Shown piece by piece: positions 18,412 through 30,667 of a stretch of DNA of 64,000 nucleotides (the first letter of the stretch is position 1; each line of letters starts with the position of its first letter). The position numbers and the translations under genes were made by a program. The notes beneath the pieces are model-generated. The model made no database searches, had not been told where the DNA came from, and worked only from the letters and a program-made list of their open reading frames with translations. The DNA lies in the NCBI RefSeq assembly GCF_900582625.1, contig NZ_UTIQ01000072.1:124001-188000 (forward strand), read 5' to 3'. Origin of the DNA: Pseudomonas viridiflava (GTDB lineage: Bacteria; Pseudomonadota; Gammaproteobacteria; Pseudomonadales; Pseudomonadaceae).

Positions 18412-19680
18412 ATGTCCGATTCCCGCAAACAGTACCTCGCGCCCGAACAGCTGTGCGTCGGCCTCTTCGTCCAACTGGACCTGGGTTGGTGGGAGCACGA
18501 CTTCGCCTTCAGCAGTTTCAAAATCAAAGACCAGGCCCAGCTCGACGCGTTGCTTCAGCTGGGCCTGCCGCGTGTGCGTTACGACCCGGCGCGCAGCGAC
18601 TGCGAGCCGCTGCCGCACCCGGACGAACTGCCGCCACCCATCGTTGAAGCGCCGCCCGCCGCGCCGCAGCCGCCCAGCGCCGAAGAGCTGGCCGCCCAGG
18701 CCCGCGCCGTAAAGCTAAGCAAACTGCGCAAGCGCCTGGCCGAGGTGGACCGCAAGTTCATCCACACCAGCCAACTGGTCAAAGAACTGACCAAAACCCT
18801 GCACCGCGCCCCCGAAGATGTGCTCAAACAAGCCGGCGAAGTGGTGCGCGAATTGGTTGGCACCATGATGGCCGAGGACGGCGTGGTGCTGCACAGCATC
18901 AACGGCAAGGCCGCTGAAGATGCCTACTCCCATGCGCTGAACGTGACGGTGCTGTCGATGATGCTCGGCCGCCAGTTGGGCTACGACAGCGAGGCCTGTC
19001 ATTCCCTGGGCCTCGGCGCGCTGCTGCACGACATGGGCAAGATGGACGTGCCAAGCAAAGTGCTGCTCAAAACCGAACCGCTGAACCGCCCCGAGCTGCA
19101 GTTTCTGCAAATGCACACCGAGTTCGGCCGGCGCCGTGGGCAGAAGCTGATGCTCGACGACGACGTGCTGCGCATCATTGCCGAGCACCACGAATACTGC
19201 GACGGCAGCGGTTACCCCAACCAATTGCATGAAGCCGGCATTGGCCGCCTGAGCCGCGTGGTGAGCATCACCAACTTTTTCGACAACCTCTGCAACCCGC
19301 AGAACCCGCGCGACGCCATCAGCCCCCACGAAGCGCTGGCGCGGATGTTCAAGCAATACAAAGAACGCTTCGACCAGGTAGCGCTGAAAGCCTTTATCCG
19401 CTGCATGGGCGTTTACCCGCCGGGCAGCCTGGTGCAGCTTGAGGACGGCCGCTTCGGCCTGGTACTCGGCATGCACCCGACCTTGCCGCTGAAACCGACG
19501 GTGATCGTCTACGAGCCGAACGTGCCGAAAACCGAGGCACTGATCCTCAATCTGGAGCAAGAGCCGCAGCTGGCGATTGCCAAAAGCGTGAGGGTGTCGG
19601 AGCTGGATGAAGCGGCGCGCGAATATTTGAATCCACGGCAGCAGGTGAGTTACTACGTGGATCCGAAGCGGGGGAAATAA
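18412..19680 (+). CDS. HD-GYP domain protein with N-terminal DUF3391, probable c-di-GMP phosphodiesterase
   Basis: The 422-residue soluble protein carries an N-terminal DUF3391-type domain (YLAPEQLCVGLFVQLDLGWW), a Pro-rich and coiled linker (residues about 85-125) and an HD-GYP domain. Metal ligands are present: LLHDMGKMDV with His206-Asp207, HTEFGRRRGQ, EHHEYCDGSGYP with the GYP at 267-269. This points to an active phosphodiesterase converting c-di-GMP to pGpG or GMP. The C-terminal approximately 110 residues (PGSLVQLEDGRFGLVLG) are the extra domain often following HD-GYP. It lies downstream of the orphan DctP gene and a perfect inverted repeat, and is followed by a REPIN. Confidence 0.9.
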   Translation: MSDSRKQYLAPEQLCVGLFVQLDLGWWEHDFAFSSFKIKDQAQLDALLQLGLPRVRYDPARSDCEPLPHPDELPPPIVEAPPAAPQPPSAEELAAQARAVKLSKLRKRLAEVDRKFIHTSQLVKELTKTLHRAPEDVLKQAGEVVRELVGTMMAEDGVVLHSINGKAAEDAYSHALNVTVLSMMLGRQLGYDSEACHSLGLGALLHDMGKMDVPSKVLLKTEPLNRPELQFLQMHTEFGRRRGQKLMLDDDVLRIIAEHHEYCDGSGYPNQLHEAGIGRLSRVVSITNFFDNLCNPQNPRDAISPHEALARMFKQYKERFDQVALKAFIRCMGVYPPGSLVQLEDGRFGLVLGMHPTLPLKPTVIVYEPNVPKTEALILNLEQEPQLAIAKSVRVSELDEAAREYLNPRQQVSYYVDPKRGK

Positions 19681-19699
19681 CGGCGGATTCTCATCCCCC

Positions 19700-19782
19700 G
19701 TAGGAGCGAGCTTGCTCGCGAAACGATTTCCGTCCTAACGCAAATGACCGTTTGCAAGGTTCGCGAGCAAGCTCGCTCCTAC
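19700..19782. repeat. REPIN, GAGCGAGCTTGCTCGCGAA type
   Basis: Two inverted REP sequences: GTAGGAGCGAGCTTGCTCGC at 19700 and its exact inverse ending in GAGCAAGCTCGCTCCTAC at 19782, separated by about 37 nt. This is the classic Pseudomonas REP doublet, mobilised in trans by RAYT transposases. It lies between two convergent genes. Confidence 0.92.
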
Positions 19783-19809
19783 GAACAACCGGACGCTCGC
19801 AGCGTTCGG

Positions 19810-20646
19810 TTATTCCGCAATCAACCAATCCAACCGCCAATTCCCCTCGCTCTGCGCCAACGTCTTGGCCAGCCACGGCAGCAGTTCTTTCAACTCCTCC
19901 TCCAACCCCCACGGTGCGTTGGCGATCACCAACCCCGAGCCGCTCAATCGAGTAGCGTCGTCCGGGCTGTGCACGAACAACTCGGCGCGCAGCAGTTTCG
20001 GCGCGGTGGATTTGCCCAGGCTTTGGTAGAAACGCTTGAGCTGGCGCTCATCTTTGATCGGGTACCAGATGGCAACGATGGTCTGGCGCATGCGGCCTAT
20101 GCTTTCGTTCAGCGCGGTGACGCAGCGGTCCAGCTCGTCGCTCTGTTCAAACGGCGGGTCGATCAGCAGCAGCGCACGCTTTTCCGCCACCGGCAGCAAG
20201 GCGCGCGGCACATGCCAGCCTTCGCCCAGATGCACAGCCACGCGACGGTCGCCGCGCATGTTTTCTTTGAGCAACTGGCCGTCTTGCGGGTGTTTTTCGT
20301 TGAGCAGTACGCGGTCCTGGTCGCGGGTGAGCTGGCGCGCCAGCTCGGGCGAACCGGGGTAGTAGCGCAGCTCGCCGTCGGGGTTCATGGCCTTGAGTAC
20401 GTCGAAGTAATCGTCGGTGCTGGCCGGCAAATCGTCGGCGTTCCACAGCCTGGCAATGCCTTCGAGCCACTCACCCGTGCGGCTCGCTTCATCGCCCTTG
20501 AGGTCGTACAAACCCAGGCCGGCGTGGCTGTCGAGGCACACGAACGGTGCTTCCTTGCGCGCCAGCAGCGCAATGATGCGGCTGATGATCAGGTGCTTGA
20601 GCACATCGGCGTGGTTGCCGGCGTGGAAGGCGTGGCGGTAGTTCAT
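19810..20646 (-). CDS. rlmJ: 23S rRNA (adenine2030-N6)-methyltransferase RlmJ
   Basis: SAM-dependent methyltransferase that modifies A2030 of 23S rRNA. The 278 residues begin MNYRHAFHAGNHADVLKHL, diagnostic of RlmJ (YhiR), and carry DSHAGLGLYDL for SAM binding and the DPPF-type catalytic motif in LLLIDPPFEQSDE. The chosen ATG at 20646 matches the family start; the frame is open to 20808 but gives an implausible extension. The 176-nt gap to the divergent acyl-CoA dehydrogenase gene presumably holds both promoters. Confidence 0.95.
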   Translation of the reverse strand: MNYRHAFHAGNHADVLKHLIISRIIALLARKEAPFVCLDSHAGLGLYDLKGDEASRTGEWLEGIARLWNADDLPASTDDYFDVLKAMNPDGELRYYPGSPELARQLTRDQDRVLLNEKHPQDGQLLKENMRGDRRVAVHLGEGWHVPRALLPVAEKRALLLIDPPFEQSDELDRCVTALNESIGRMRQTIVAIWYPIKDERQLKRFYQSLGKSTAPKLLRAELFVHSPDDATRLSGSGLVIANAPWGLEEELKELLPWLAKTLAQSEGNWRLDWLIAE

Positions 20647-20822
20647 GCGAGAAGATCCTCGGGGCGCGCTGAGGCGGCGAAGTTTACCAGCCCGCCCCGG
20701 GGGCATGGCGACTGGGTTTTGCTGCTTTATCACTCCCCTGTATGAAGCTAGGCGCTGCCCGCCGCGCGCAATAGACTCCGGCAACGTTGAATAAAACCGT
20801 CCCATCACAACAGGTACGCCGC

Positions 20823-22625
20823 ATGTCCGAGACTCTGCTCAGCTCCCGTAACCTGGCCTTCGAACTCTACGAAGTGCTGGATGCCGAAGCCCTGACCCAA
20901 CGCGAGCGTTTCGCCGAGCACAGCCGCGAAACCTTCGATGCTGCCATCGACACCGCCCGCAGCATCGCCGAAAACCTGTTCGCGCCGCACTGCCGCAAGA
21001 ACGACGAGCACGAGCCGCAATTCGTTGACGGCGCAGCGGTGCTGATTCCGGAAGTAAAACCAGCTGTCGACGCCTTCCTCGAAGCGGGCTTTCTCAATGC
21101 CTCGCGTGACTTCGAAGCCGGCGGCATGCAGTTGCCGACGCTGCTGTCGCAAGCCTGCTTCTGCCACTTCCAGTCAGCGAACGCGGCGACCACCTCGTAC
21201 CCGTTCCTGACCATGGGCGCGGCCAACCTGATCGAAAGCTTCGGCACCGAAGAGCAGAAGCAGCGCTTCCTGCAGCCGATGATCGACGGCCGTTTCTTCG
21301 GCACCATGGCCCTGACCGAGCCGCACGCCGGTTCTTCCCTGTCAGACCTGCGCACCCGTGCCGAGCCGGCCGGTGACGGCAGCTACCGCATCAAGGGCAA
21401 CAAAATCTTTATCTCCGGCGGCGACCACCCGCTGTCCGAAAACATCGTGCACATGGTGCTGGCCAAGCTGCCCGACGCACCGCCCGGCGTAAAAGGCATC
21501 TCGCTGTTTATCGTGCCCAAGTTCCTGGTCAACGACGACGGCTCGCTGGGCAAACGCAACGACGTGATTCTGGCTGGCCTGTTCCACAAGATGGGCTGGC
21601 GCGGCACCACCTCCACCGCGTTGAACTTCGGCGATAACGGCGAGTGCGTGGGCTACTTGGTCGGCAAACCGCACGCTGGTTTGTCGTACATGTTCCAGAT
21701 GATGAACGAGGCGCGCATCGGCGTCGGCATGGGCGCGGTGATGCTCGGCTACGCCGGCTACCTGTACTCGCTCGACTACGCCCGCCAGCGCCCACAAGGT
21801 CGCCTGCCCGACGGCAAAGACCCAACCACCGCGCAGGTGGCAATCATCGAACACGCCGACGTACGCCGCATGTTGCTCACTCAGAAGGCCTACGTGGAAG
21901 GCTCGTTCGACCTGGCCTTGTACGCCGCGCGCCTGTTTGACGACACGCAAACCCTGAGCACCGAAGAAGAGCGCAAAACCGCGCTGGAACTGCTCGACCT
22001 GCTGACGCCAATTGTTAAATCTTGGCCGTCGGACTACTGCCTGAAAGCCAACGAACTGGCGATCCAGATTCTCGGCGGCCACGGCTACACCCGCGAATAC
22101 CCGGTGGAGCAGTACTACCGCGACAACCGCCTGAACCCGATTCACGAAGGCACTTACGGCATCCAGTCCCTCGACCTGCTGGGCCGCAAGGTTTCGATGA
22201 ATGGCGGCGCGGCGCTCAAGCAACTGGTGAAGCTGATTCAAACCTGCTGCCAGCGCGCCGAAGCGCATCCCTCGCTCAACGCCCTGCGTGAGCCGCTGGA
22301 ACACCTGCTGTCGCGCCTGTCGACGGTCACCCTGTCGCTGTTGGGCGACCTGATGCAGGGCAAGGTTAATGAAAGCCTGGCCAACTCGGCGCTGTACCTG
22401 AAAGTGTTCGGCCACATGGTGATTGGCTGGCGCTGGCTGGAACAAGCCATCCGTGCCGAAGAAGGCCTGGACAAAGGCAACGCCCAGGACCACGACTTCT
22501 ACACCGGCAAACTGCAGGCCGCGCGCTACTTCCTCACCTGGGAAGTGCCCGCCATGCACCATGACCTGGCAATTCTGGAGGCCAAGGACGATACGTGCCT
22601 GGCGATGCAGGATGCCTGGTTTTAA
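20823..22625 (+). CDS. Acyl-CoA dehydrogenase
   Basis: FAD-dependent flavoprotein introducing a trans-2 double bond in an acyl-CoA during fatty acid oxidation. The 600 residues are longer than standard MCAD, matching the PA5020-type subfamily with an extra C-terminal helical domain. Visible parts: ESFGTEEQKQRFLQPMIDG, MALTEPHAGSSLSDLRTRAE (FAD/substrate region), ARIGVGMGAV, and NPIHEGTYGIQSLDL with the catalytic base Glu442. The ATG at 20823 gives MSETLLSSRNLAFELYEVL, as in homologues, and is preferred over an ATG 36 nt earlier. Chain-length specificity cannot be read from sequence. Confidence 0.92.
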   Translation: MSETLLSSRNLAFELYEVLDAEALTQRERFAEHSRETFDAAIDTARSIAENLFAPHCRKNDEHEPQFVDGAAVLIPEVKPAVDAFLEAGFLNASRDFEAGGMQLPTLLSQACFCHFQSANAATTSYPFLTMGAANLIESFGTEEQKQRFLQPMIDGRFFGTMALTEPHAGSSLSDLRTRAEPAGDGSYRIKGNKIFISGGDHPLSENIVHMVLAKLPDAPPGVKGISLFIVPKFLVNDDGSLGKRNDVILAGLFHKMGWRGTTSTALNFGDNGECVGYLVGKPHAGLSYMFQMMNEARIGVGMGAVMLGYAGYLYSLDYARQRPQGRLPDGKDPTTAQVAIIEHADVRRMLLTQKAYVEGSFDLALYAARLFDDTQTLSTEEERKTALELLDLLTPIVKSWPSDYCLKANELAIQILGGHGYTREYPVEQYYRDNRLNPIHEGTYGIQSLDLLGRKVSMNGGAALKQLVKLIQTCCQRAEAHPSLNALREPLEHLLSRLSTVTLSLLGDLMQGKVNESLANSALYLKVFGHMVIGWRWLEQAIRAEEGLDKGNAQDHDFYTGKLQAARYFLTWEVPAMHHDLAILEAKDDTCLAMQDAWF

Positions 22626-22645
22626 GGACGCCTCGTTTTGATTTT

Positions 22646-22705
22646 GTAGGAGCCAGCTTGCTGGCGAACGGCCCGACACCGCTTCGCGAGCAAGCTCGCT
22701 CCTAC
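22646..22705. repeat. REPIN, mixed GAGCCAGCTTGCTGGC / GAGCGAGC arms
   Basis: Left arm GTAGGAGCCAGCTTGCTGGC at 22646 and right arm ending GAGCAAGCTCGCTCCTAC at 22705. The left arm has a compensatory C/G change (GCCAGC..GCTGGC), so it still forms its own hairpin but pairs imperfectly with the right arm. It lies 20 nt after the acyl-CoA dehydrogenase gene. Confidence 0.9.
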
Positions 22706-22741
22706 ACAAAGCAACGCAACCGAGTCAGTAACGATTGCCCC

Positions 22742-22764
22742 GCCCCACCGCGGGGCTTTTTTTT
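22742..22764 (+). terminator. Intrinsic terminator after the acyl-CoA dehydrogenase gene
   Basis: GCCCC (22742-22746) pairs with GGGGC (22752-22756), loop ACCGC, followed by eight T residues. It ends transcription from the acyl-CoA dehydrogenase gene past the REPIN. Confidence 0.85.
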
Positions 22765-22861
22765 GACAGGCGCAGGAAAACGCGGGTTAGAATCGTCTGG
22801 CATGCCTGCTGCATGCTCTAAGCTACTTTCGATCTAAACCCGTTTACCTGGAGTTCCGCCT

Positions 22862-24607
<1,746 letters not shown>

Positions 24608-24641
24608 ACTGCTCGCTTCCCGAGCCGCACGATTGGCGACC

Positions 24642-27600
24642 ATGTCTCTGTTTCCTACTTCGCTCCGTACCCTTCTTACGGCCAGCCTGCTTGGCCTCGC
24701 GCTGATCATTCCGTCTTTGCATGCCGCCGAACCCCCGAGCAGCGCCGATGTTCAGCGCAACCTCGACGGCCTGGCCGCACGCAAACTGGCCGAGCCTGAT
24801 GCCTCGACTATCAAGCAGATATTGGAAAACACCCTGGAACTGCTGGCGGAAAAAGGCGACGCCGAAGTTCGCTTGACCCAGCTCAAGCAAAAGCTCGCCG
24901 AGGCGCCAAAGCTCACCGCCGACAGCCAGCGCGACCTGGCCAAACTCAAAGCCAACCCGCCGGACGCGTTTCGCGAGCGTTACGGCGCGCTGAGCATTCC
25001 GCAGCTTGAACAAAAACTGACCGACATCAGCACCCAGCTGAGCGACTGGCAAAAAGCGCTGGCCGTGGCCAATAGCGACATTCTTACCGCGCAAACCCGG
25101 CCCGAACGCGCCCAGGCGGAGATCAGTAACGGGCAGACGCGCATGCAGGAGATCGGCAACCTGCTCAAGGTGGGCAAAGAGGCCAACAAGCCACTGAGCC
25201 CTGAACGCCGCGACCAACTGAACGCCGAGCAGGCAGCCCTGGTGGCAAAAATGGCCTTGCGCCGCGCCGAGCTGGCGGGCAACAACGTGCTGCAAGACTT
25301 GGGCAACATCCAGCGCGACTTGCTGGTCGAACGCATCGCCCGTGCCGAACAACGCAGCAATGACCTGCAAACCTTGATCAGCGAAAAACGCCGGGCGCAG
25401 TCGGAAAAAACCTTGGTGGAATTATCCAAGGAGGCGCGGAACGCCGGCTCCGACAGCGTGGTAGCCCTGGAAAGCGCTGAGAACCTCAAGCTCTCCGACT
25501 ACCTGCTGCGCGCCACCGACCGCCTCAACGACCTGACAAAACAGAACCTGCTGACCAAGCAGCAACTCGACAGCGTCAACCAGGCCGATCAGTCGCTGGA
25601 AGAACAGATCAACGTGCTCAAGGGCAGCCTGCTGCTCTCGAAGATTCTTTATCAGCAGAAAGAATCGTTGCCGCAACTGACGATGAATCAGGACCTGGCC
25701 GACGAGATTGCCGACATCCGGCTCTACCAGTTCAACCTCGACCAGACCCGCGACCAATACGGCTCGCCGCAAGCCTATGTCGACGGTCTGTTGGCCAAAC
25801 AACCTGCCGAGCAGGTGACGCCGGAGGTGCGCCGCACGCTGCTGGACCTGGCCAACACCCGCGCCGAACTGCTTGAGCGCTTGAGCCGCGAGCTCAATGC
25901 GCTGCTCAACGAATCGATCACCCTGCAACTCAACCAGAAGCAACTGCAAGCCACAGCCAAAGCCCTGCGCGCAACGCTTGAAGAGCAGATGTTCTGGATT
26001 CCCAGCAACAAGCCGCTGGACCTTTCGTGGCTGCGAGTGGCACCGCGTTACCTGCAAAGCCAGCTCGCCGACCTGCCGTGGGGCGATGGGCTCAAGCAGT
26101 TGTTCGAAGCCCTCGGCGAGCGCCCGTGGTTCTTCCTGCCGCTGGCGTTGGTCAGTGGCTTGCTGATCTGGCAGCGCAGCACCATCTATCGCAAGCTCGG
26201 CGAACTGCACGAAGACATCGGCCACTACAAACGCGACAGCCAGCTGCACACGCCCCTGGCATTACTGCTGAACATCTTGCTGGCTTTGCCGGTGTCGCTG
26301 CTGCTGGCGTTGGGCGGGCTGGCGCTGCGGGTGGATGCCCGTGGACTGAACGCCGCACTGGGCGGCGCGCTGCTGGAAATGGCCCAGGCCTGGCTGGTGT
26401 TTTACACCCTGTACCGCATTCTGGCGCCGGGTGGCATGGCCGAGCTGCACTTCCGCTGGCCGCGTCCGCAGGTGGCGTTTATCAGCAACCAGGTGCGCAA
26501 ACTGGGGCTGGTGGTCATGGCGCTTGTCGCCGTGGTGAGTGTGGCCGAGCAACAACCCGCGGCACTGGCCGAAGACGTCATCGGCATCATCATCGTGCTC
26601 ACCTGTTTCTGCCTGATGACCTGGCTGCTGGGCAAATTGCTGCTCACCGAGCCCCTACGTGAACATGCCTCACCGTTCCGCCTGGTGATTGGTACGGCGT
26701 TCACCCTGTTACCGTTTGCGCTGATCATCGCGGTTGGCTTTGGCTACTACTACACCGCGCTGAAACTCACCGACCGGCTGATCAACACCCTGTATTTGCT
26801 GATCGTCTGGCTGATTATCGAAGCCGCGTTCGTGCGCGGCCTGGCCGTGGCGGCACGGCGCCTGGCCTACGCCCGCGCCCTGGCCAAACGCCAGGCGCAG
26901 GCCAAGGAGAACGTCGACGGCGAAGAAGTGCCGGTGGAAACCGCGCGGCTGGACATCGAGCAGGTCAACCAACAGTCGTTGCGCCTGATTCGCCTGGCGC
27001 TGCTGTCCGGCTTTATTGGCTGCTTGTATTTGGTATGGGCCGACCTGATCAGCGTGTTCGCCTACCTCGACAACGTCACCCTCTACCAATACGCCGCCGG
27101 CACGGGCGCGGCCGCCACGCAGTTGCCCATCAGCCTGCTGGATGTACTCGGCGCGCTGCTGATCATCGGCGTGACCATCGCCCTGGCCAATAACCTGCCC
27201 GGTCTGCTGGAAGTGCTGGTGCTGTCGCGCCTGTCACTGGCGCAAGGCAGCGCATATGCGACGACCACGCTGTTGTCTTACGCCATTGCCGGCATCGGCA
27301 TCGTCAGCACGCTGTCGACCCTCGGCGTGAGTTGGGACAAGTTGCAATGGCTGGTGGCGGCGCTGTCGGTCGGTATCGGTTTCGGTATGCAGGCGATTTT
27401 CGCCAACTTCATTTCCGGCATCATTCTGCTGTTCGAGCGCCCGGTGCGGATTGGCGACCTGGTGACCATCGGCACCGTGACCGGCACGGTGAACCGCATC
27501 CGCATCCGCGCCACGCACATCACTGACGGCGACCGCAAAGCGGTGATCGTGCCGAACCAGACCATTCTCACCAGTCAGCTGATCAACTGGACGCTGACCG

Positions 27601-27968
27601 ACACCATCACCCGCATCGTGCTGACCTTCAATGTGCAGCGCGGCTCGGACCTCGAGCTGGTGCGCAAGCTGATGCTGCAAGCCACCCAGGAAAACTCCCG
27701 CGTGCTGCGCGACCCCGCGCCCACCGTGCAACTGACCGCCTACGGCGCCAGCACCTTGGATCACGAGCTGAAAATTTATGTGCGCGAACTGGGCGACCGC
27801 GGCCTGGCCACCGACGAATTGAACCGCCGTATCGACCAGTTGTTCCGCGACAACAACATCAACTCCAGCTCCACGCCGAAGATGGAAATTTTCCTCACCA
27901 ATGCCGAGGGGAAGGAACATCAGGTGGTAGCGGCTGAGGAAGCGCAAGCGCCGAAACCGACGCCGTGA
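24642..27968 (+). CDS. mscK: MscK/KefA-type mechanosensitive channel
   Basis: Large potassium-dependent mechanosensitive channel of the MscS superfamily. The 1108 residues start with a signal peptide (MSLFPTSLRTLLTASLLGLA, IIPSLHAAE). A long periplasmic coiled-coil MscS-porin domain spans about 30-460, then some 11 membrane segments (about 480-900) and a C-terminal MscS channel domain with the pore helix and beta domain (GIGFGMQAIFANFISGIIL; RPVRIGDLVTIG). Length is typical for MscK. I used the ATG at 24642, 9 nt after an in-frame TTG. It is co-oriented with the antiporter gene before it. Confidence 0.92.
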   Translation: MSLFPTSLRTLLTASLLGLALIIPSLHAAEPPSSADVQRNLDGLAARKLAEPDASTIKQILENTLELLAEKGDAEVRLTQLKQKLAEAPKLTADSQRDLAKLKANPPDAFRERYGALSIPQLEQKLTDISTQLSDWQKALAVANSDILTAQTRPERAQAEISNGQTRMQEIGNLLKVGKEANKPLSPERRDQLNAEQAALVAKMALRRAELAGNNVLQDLGNIQRDLLVERIARAEQRSNDLQTLISEKRRAQSEKTLVELSKEARNAGSDSVVALESAENLKLSDYLLRATDRLNDLTKQNLLTKQQLDSVNQADQSLEEQINVLKGSLLLSKILYQQKESLPQLTMNQDLADEIADIRLYQFNLDQTRDQYGSPQAYVDGLLAKQPAEQVTPEVRRTLLDLANTRAELLERLSRELNALLNESITLQLNQKQLQATAKALRATLEEQMFWIPSNKPLDLSWLRVAPRYLQSQLADLPWGDGLKQLFEALGERPWFFLPLALVSGLLIWQRSTIYRKLGELHEDIGHYKRDSQLHTPLALLLNILLALPVSLLLALGGLALRVDARGLNAALGGALLEMAQAWLVFYTLYRILAPGGMAELHFRWPRPQVAFISNQVRKLGLVVMALVAVVSVAEQQPAALAEDVIGIIIVLTCFCLMTWLLGKLLLTEPLREHASPFRLVIGTAFTLLPFALIIAVGFGYYYTALKLTDRLINTLYLLIVWLIIEAAFVRGLAVAARRLAYARALAKRQAQAKENVDGEEVPVETARLDIEQVNQQSLRLIRLALLSGFIGCLYLVWADLISVFAYLDNVTLYQYAAGTGAAATQLPISLLDVLGALLIIGVTIALANNLPGLLEVLVLSRLSLAQGSAYATTTLLSYAIAGIGIVSTLSTLGVSWDKLQWLVAALSVGIGFGMQAIFANFISGIILLFERPVRIGDLVTIGTVTGTVNRIRIRATHITDGDRKAVIVPNQTILTSQLINWTLTDTITRIVLTFNVQRGSDLELVRKLMLQATQENSRVLRDPAPTVQLTAYGASTLDHELKIYVRELGDRGLATDELNRRIDQLFRDNNINSSSTPKMEIFLTNAEGKEHQVVAAEEAQAPKPTP

Positions 27969-27978
27969 CATTAAAACT

Positions 27979-28038
27979 ATCGCGGCTAAAGCCGCTCCTA
28001 CAGGTTTCGTGTTCTGTGGGAGCGGCTTTAGCCGCGAT
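27979..28038. repeat. REPIN, GAGCGGCTTTAGCCGCGAT type
   Basis: Left arm ATCGCGGCTAAAGCCGCTCC at 27979 and right arm ending GAGCGGCTTTAGCCGCGAT at 28038, with about 14 nt between. This is the second REP family of this genome. It sits 10 nt after the mscK stop. Confidence 0.92.
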
Positions 28039-28059
28039 GCTGTTCGGCAGGTTTATTGA

Positions 28060-29574
<1,515 letters not shown>

Positions 29575-29583
29575 TTACACGCC

Positions 29584-29698
29584 GGGCCGCTGGTCGTCGG
29601 CCATACTGCGTTGCTCCCTCACCTCACATGCTCACGTAGTTGACTACGCTGCGCTGTTCGGCTCGGGTGCGCCTTGTCTGGCCTTAGCCCAGCGGCCC
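29584..29698. repeat. 115-bp palindromic element between convergent genes
   Basis: Terminal inverted repeats GGGCCGCTGG (29584-29593) and CCAGCGGCCC (29689-29698) frame a symmetrical, partly paired interior, with CGTAGT-TG-ACTACG exactly at the centre (29635-29648). The whole could fold into one long imperfect hairpin. It separates selO from the racemase gene, and the racemase stop codon lies inside it. It may act as a bidirectional terminator or be a small mobile repeat. Confidence 0.75.
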
Positions 29699-30400
29699 TA
29701 CCTCGGCGTCTATAAAAAGCCAATCGAGCCCCAGGCGCACATGCTCATGGGTGCTATCAATCAAGGGCAGCGGCGCCTCGCAGCCTTCGAGTAGCAGACC
29801 AATTTCCGTACAGCCCAGAATCGCCGCCTCGGCGCCTTGGGCTTTTAGCTCGCCCAGGCAATCGAGGTAGTAGCGCTGGGACGCTTCGGGAAACTGGCCC
29901 AGGCAGAGCTGCTGAAAAATGATTCGGTCAATTTCGGACTGCGCTTCGAGCGCAGGCACCAGTACCTCGATGCCGAAGCGTTCGCTGAGGCGGTCACGGT
30001 AAAACGTTTCCTGCATGGTGAAGCGTGTGCCGAGCAGCGCCGCTTTCCGGATCCCTTGCGTTTGCAACGCTTGCCCCACCGCATCGCCGATGTGCAGCAA
30101 CGCAATGCCTACCGCCGCCTCGATGGCCGGCGCCACTTTGTGCATGGTGTTGGTCGCCAGTAGCAATGCAGTCGCGCCAGCGCTTTGCAGGCCTTTGGCG
30201 GCCTGCGCCAACACTTCGCCGGCGCCCTGCCAGTCACCACTTTTTTGCATGGCGGCTATCTGGGCGAAATCTACTGAATGCAGCAATAGCGGCGCGGAAT
30301 GCAGCCCGCCGAGCTGGTCGCGAACGCCTTCGTTGAGCAGGCGGTAATACGTGACAGTCGATTCCCAACTCATGCCGCCTAGAACGCCGAGGGTGTGCAT
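29684..30400 (-). CDS. Aspartate/glutamate racemase family protein (YgeA-like)
   Basis: PLP-independent amino-acid racemase with two catalytic cysteines. The 238 residues begin MHTLGVLGGMSWESTVTYY, typical of the family. Visible motifs are LLLATNTMHKVAPAI, where the first catalytic Cys is replaced by Thr as in several YgeA-like proteins, and AAILGCTEIGLLL with the second Cys. The Thr-for-Cys change points to the broad-spectrum YgeA subgroup rather than a classical MurI or aspartate racemase. The ATG at 30400 has AAGGAG upstream. The last residues (VGPLG and the stop) come from the 115-bp palindromic element, so the C-terminus may have been altered by its insertion. Confidence 0.88.
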   Translation of the reverse strand: MHTLGVLGGMSWESTVTYYRLLNEGVRDQLGGLHSAPLLLHSVDFAQIAAMQKSGDWQGAGEVLAQAAKGLQSAGATALLLATNTMHKVAPAIEAAVGIALLHIGDAVGQALQTQGIRKAALLGTRFTMQETFYRDRLSERFGIEVLVPALEAQSEIDRIIFQQLCLGQFPEASQRYYLDCLGELKAQGAEAAILGCTEIGLLLEGCEAPLPLIDSTHEHVRLGLDWLFIDAEVGPLG

Positions 30401-30491
30401 GGTGATCTCCTTGTTGTGAACCTGAAGGCTAGTGGGTTCGCAGGCGGGTACACAGATACAGCAACGGGTTGAGGCGGCGGCACAGTCAAGC

Positions 30492-30540
30492 GCATCGCGG
30501 CTAAAGCCGCTCCTACAACGGCATGTCTTCAGCGCGATGC
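30492..30540. repeat. Degenerate REPIN, GCGGCTAAAGCCGCTCC type
   Basis: One intact arm GCATCGCGGCTAAAGCCGCT begins at 30492; the opposite arm is reduced to a short GCGCGATGC at 30532-30540. The remainder of the 267-nt region between the divergent racemase and permease genes shows no clear promoter box. Confidence 0.75.
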
Positions 30541-30667
30541 TTGTAAGCGCTAAATTCCTAGATGGCATATAAACCTGCCCAATCAGTCTTAGACTCTCTA
30601 AGCAAAGCTCTCTATCGTTGCGCCACCGAACGGCTAACCGCTCGCCCCGCTTAAGGCTCCGCTGTAG

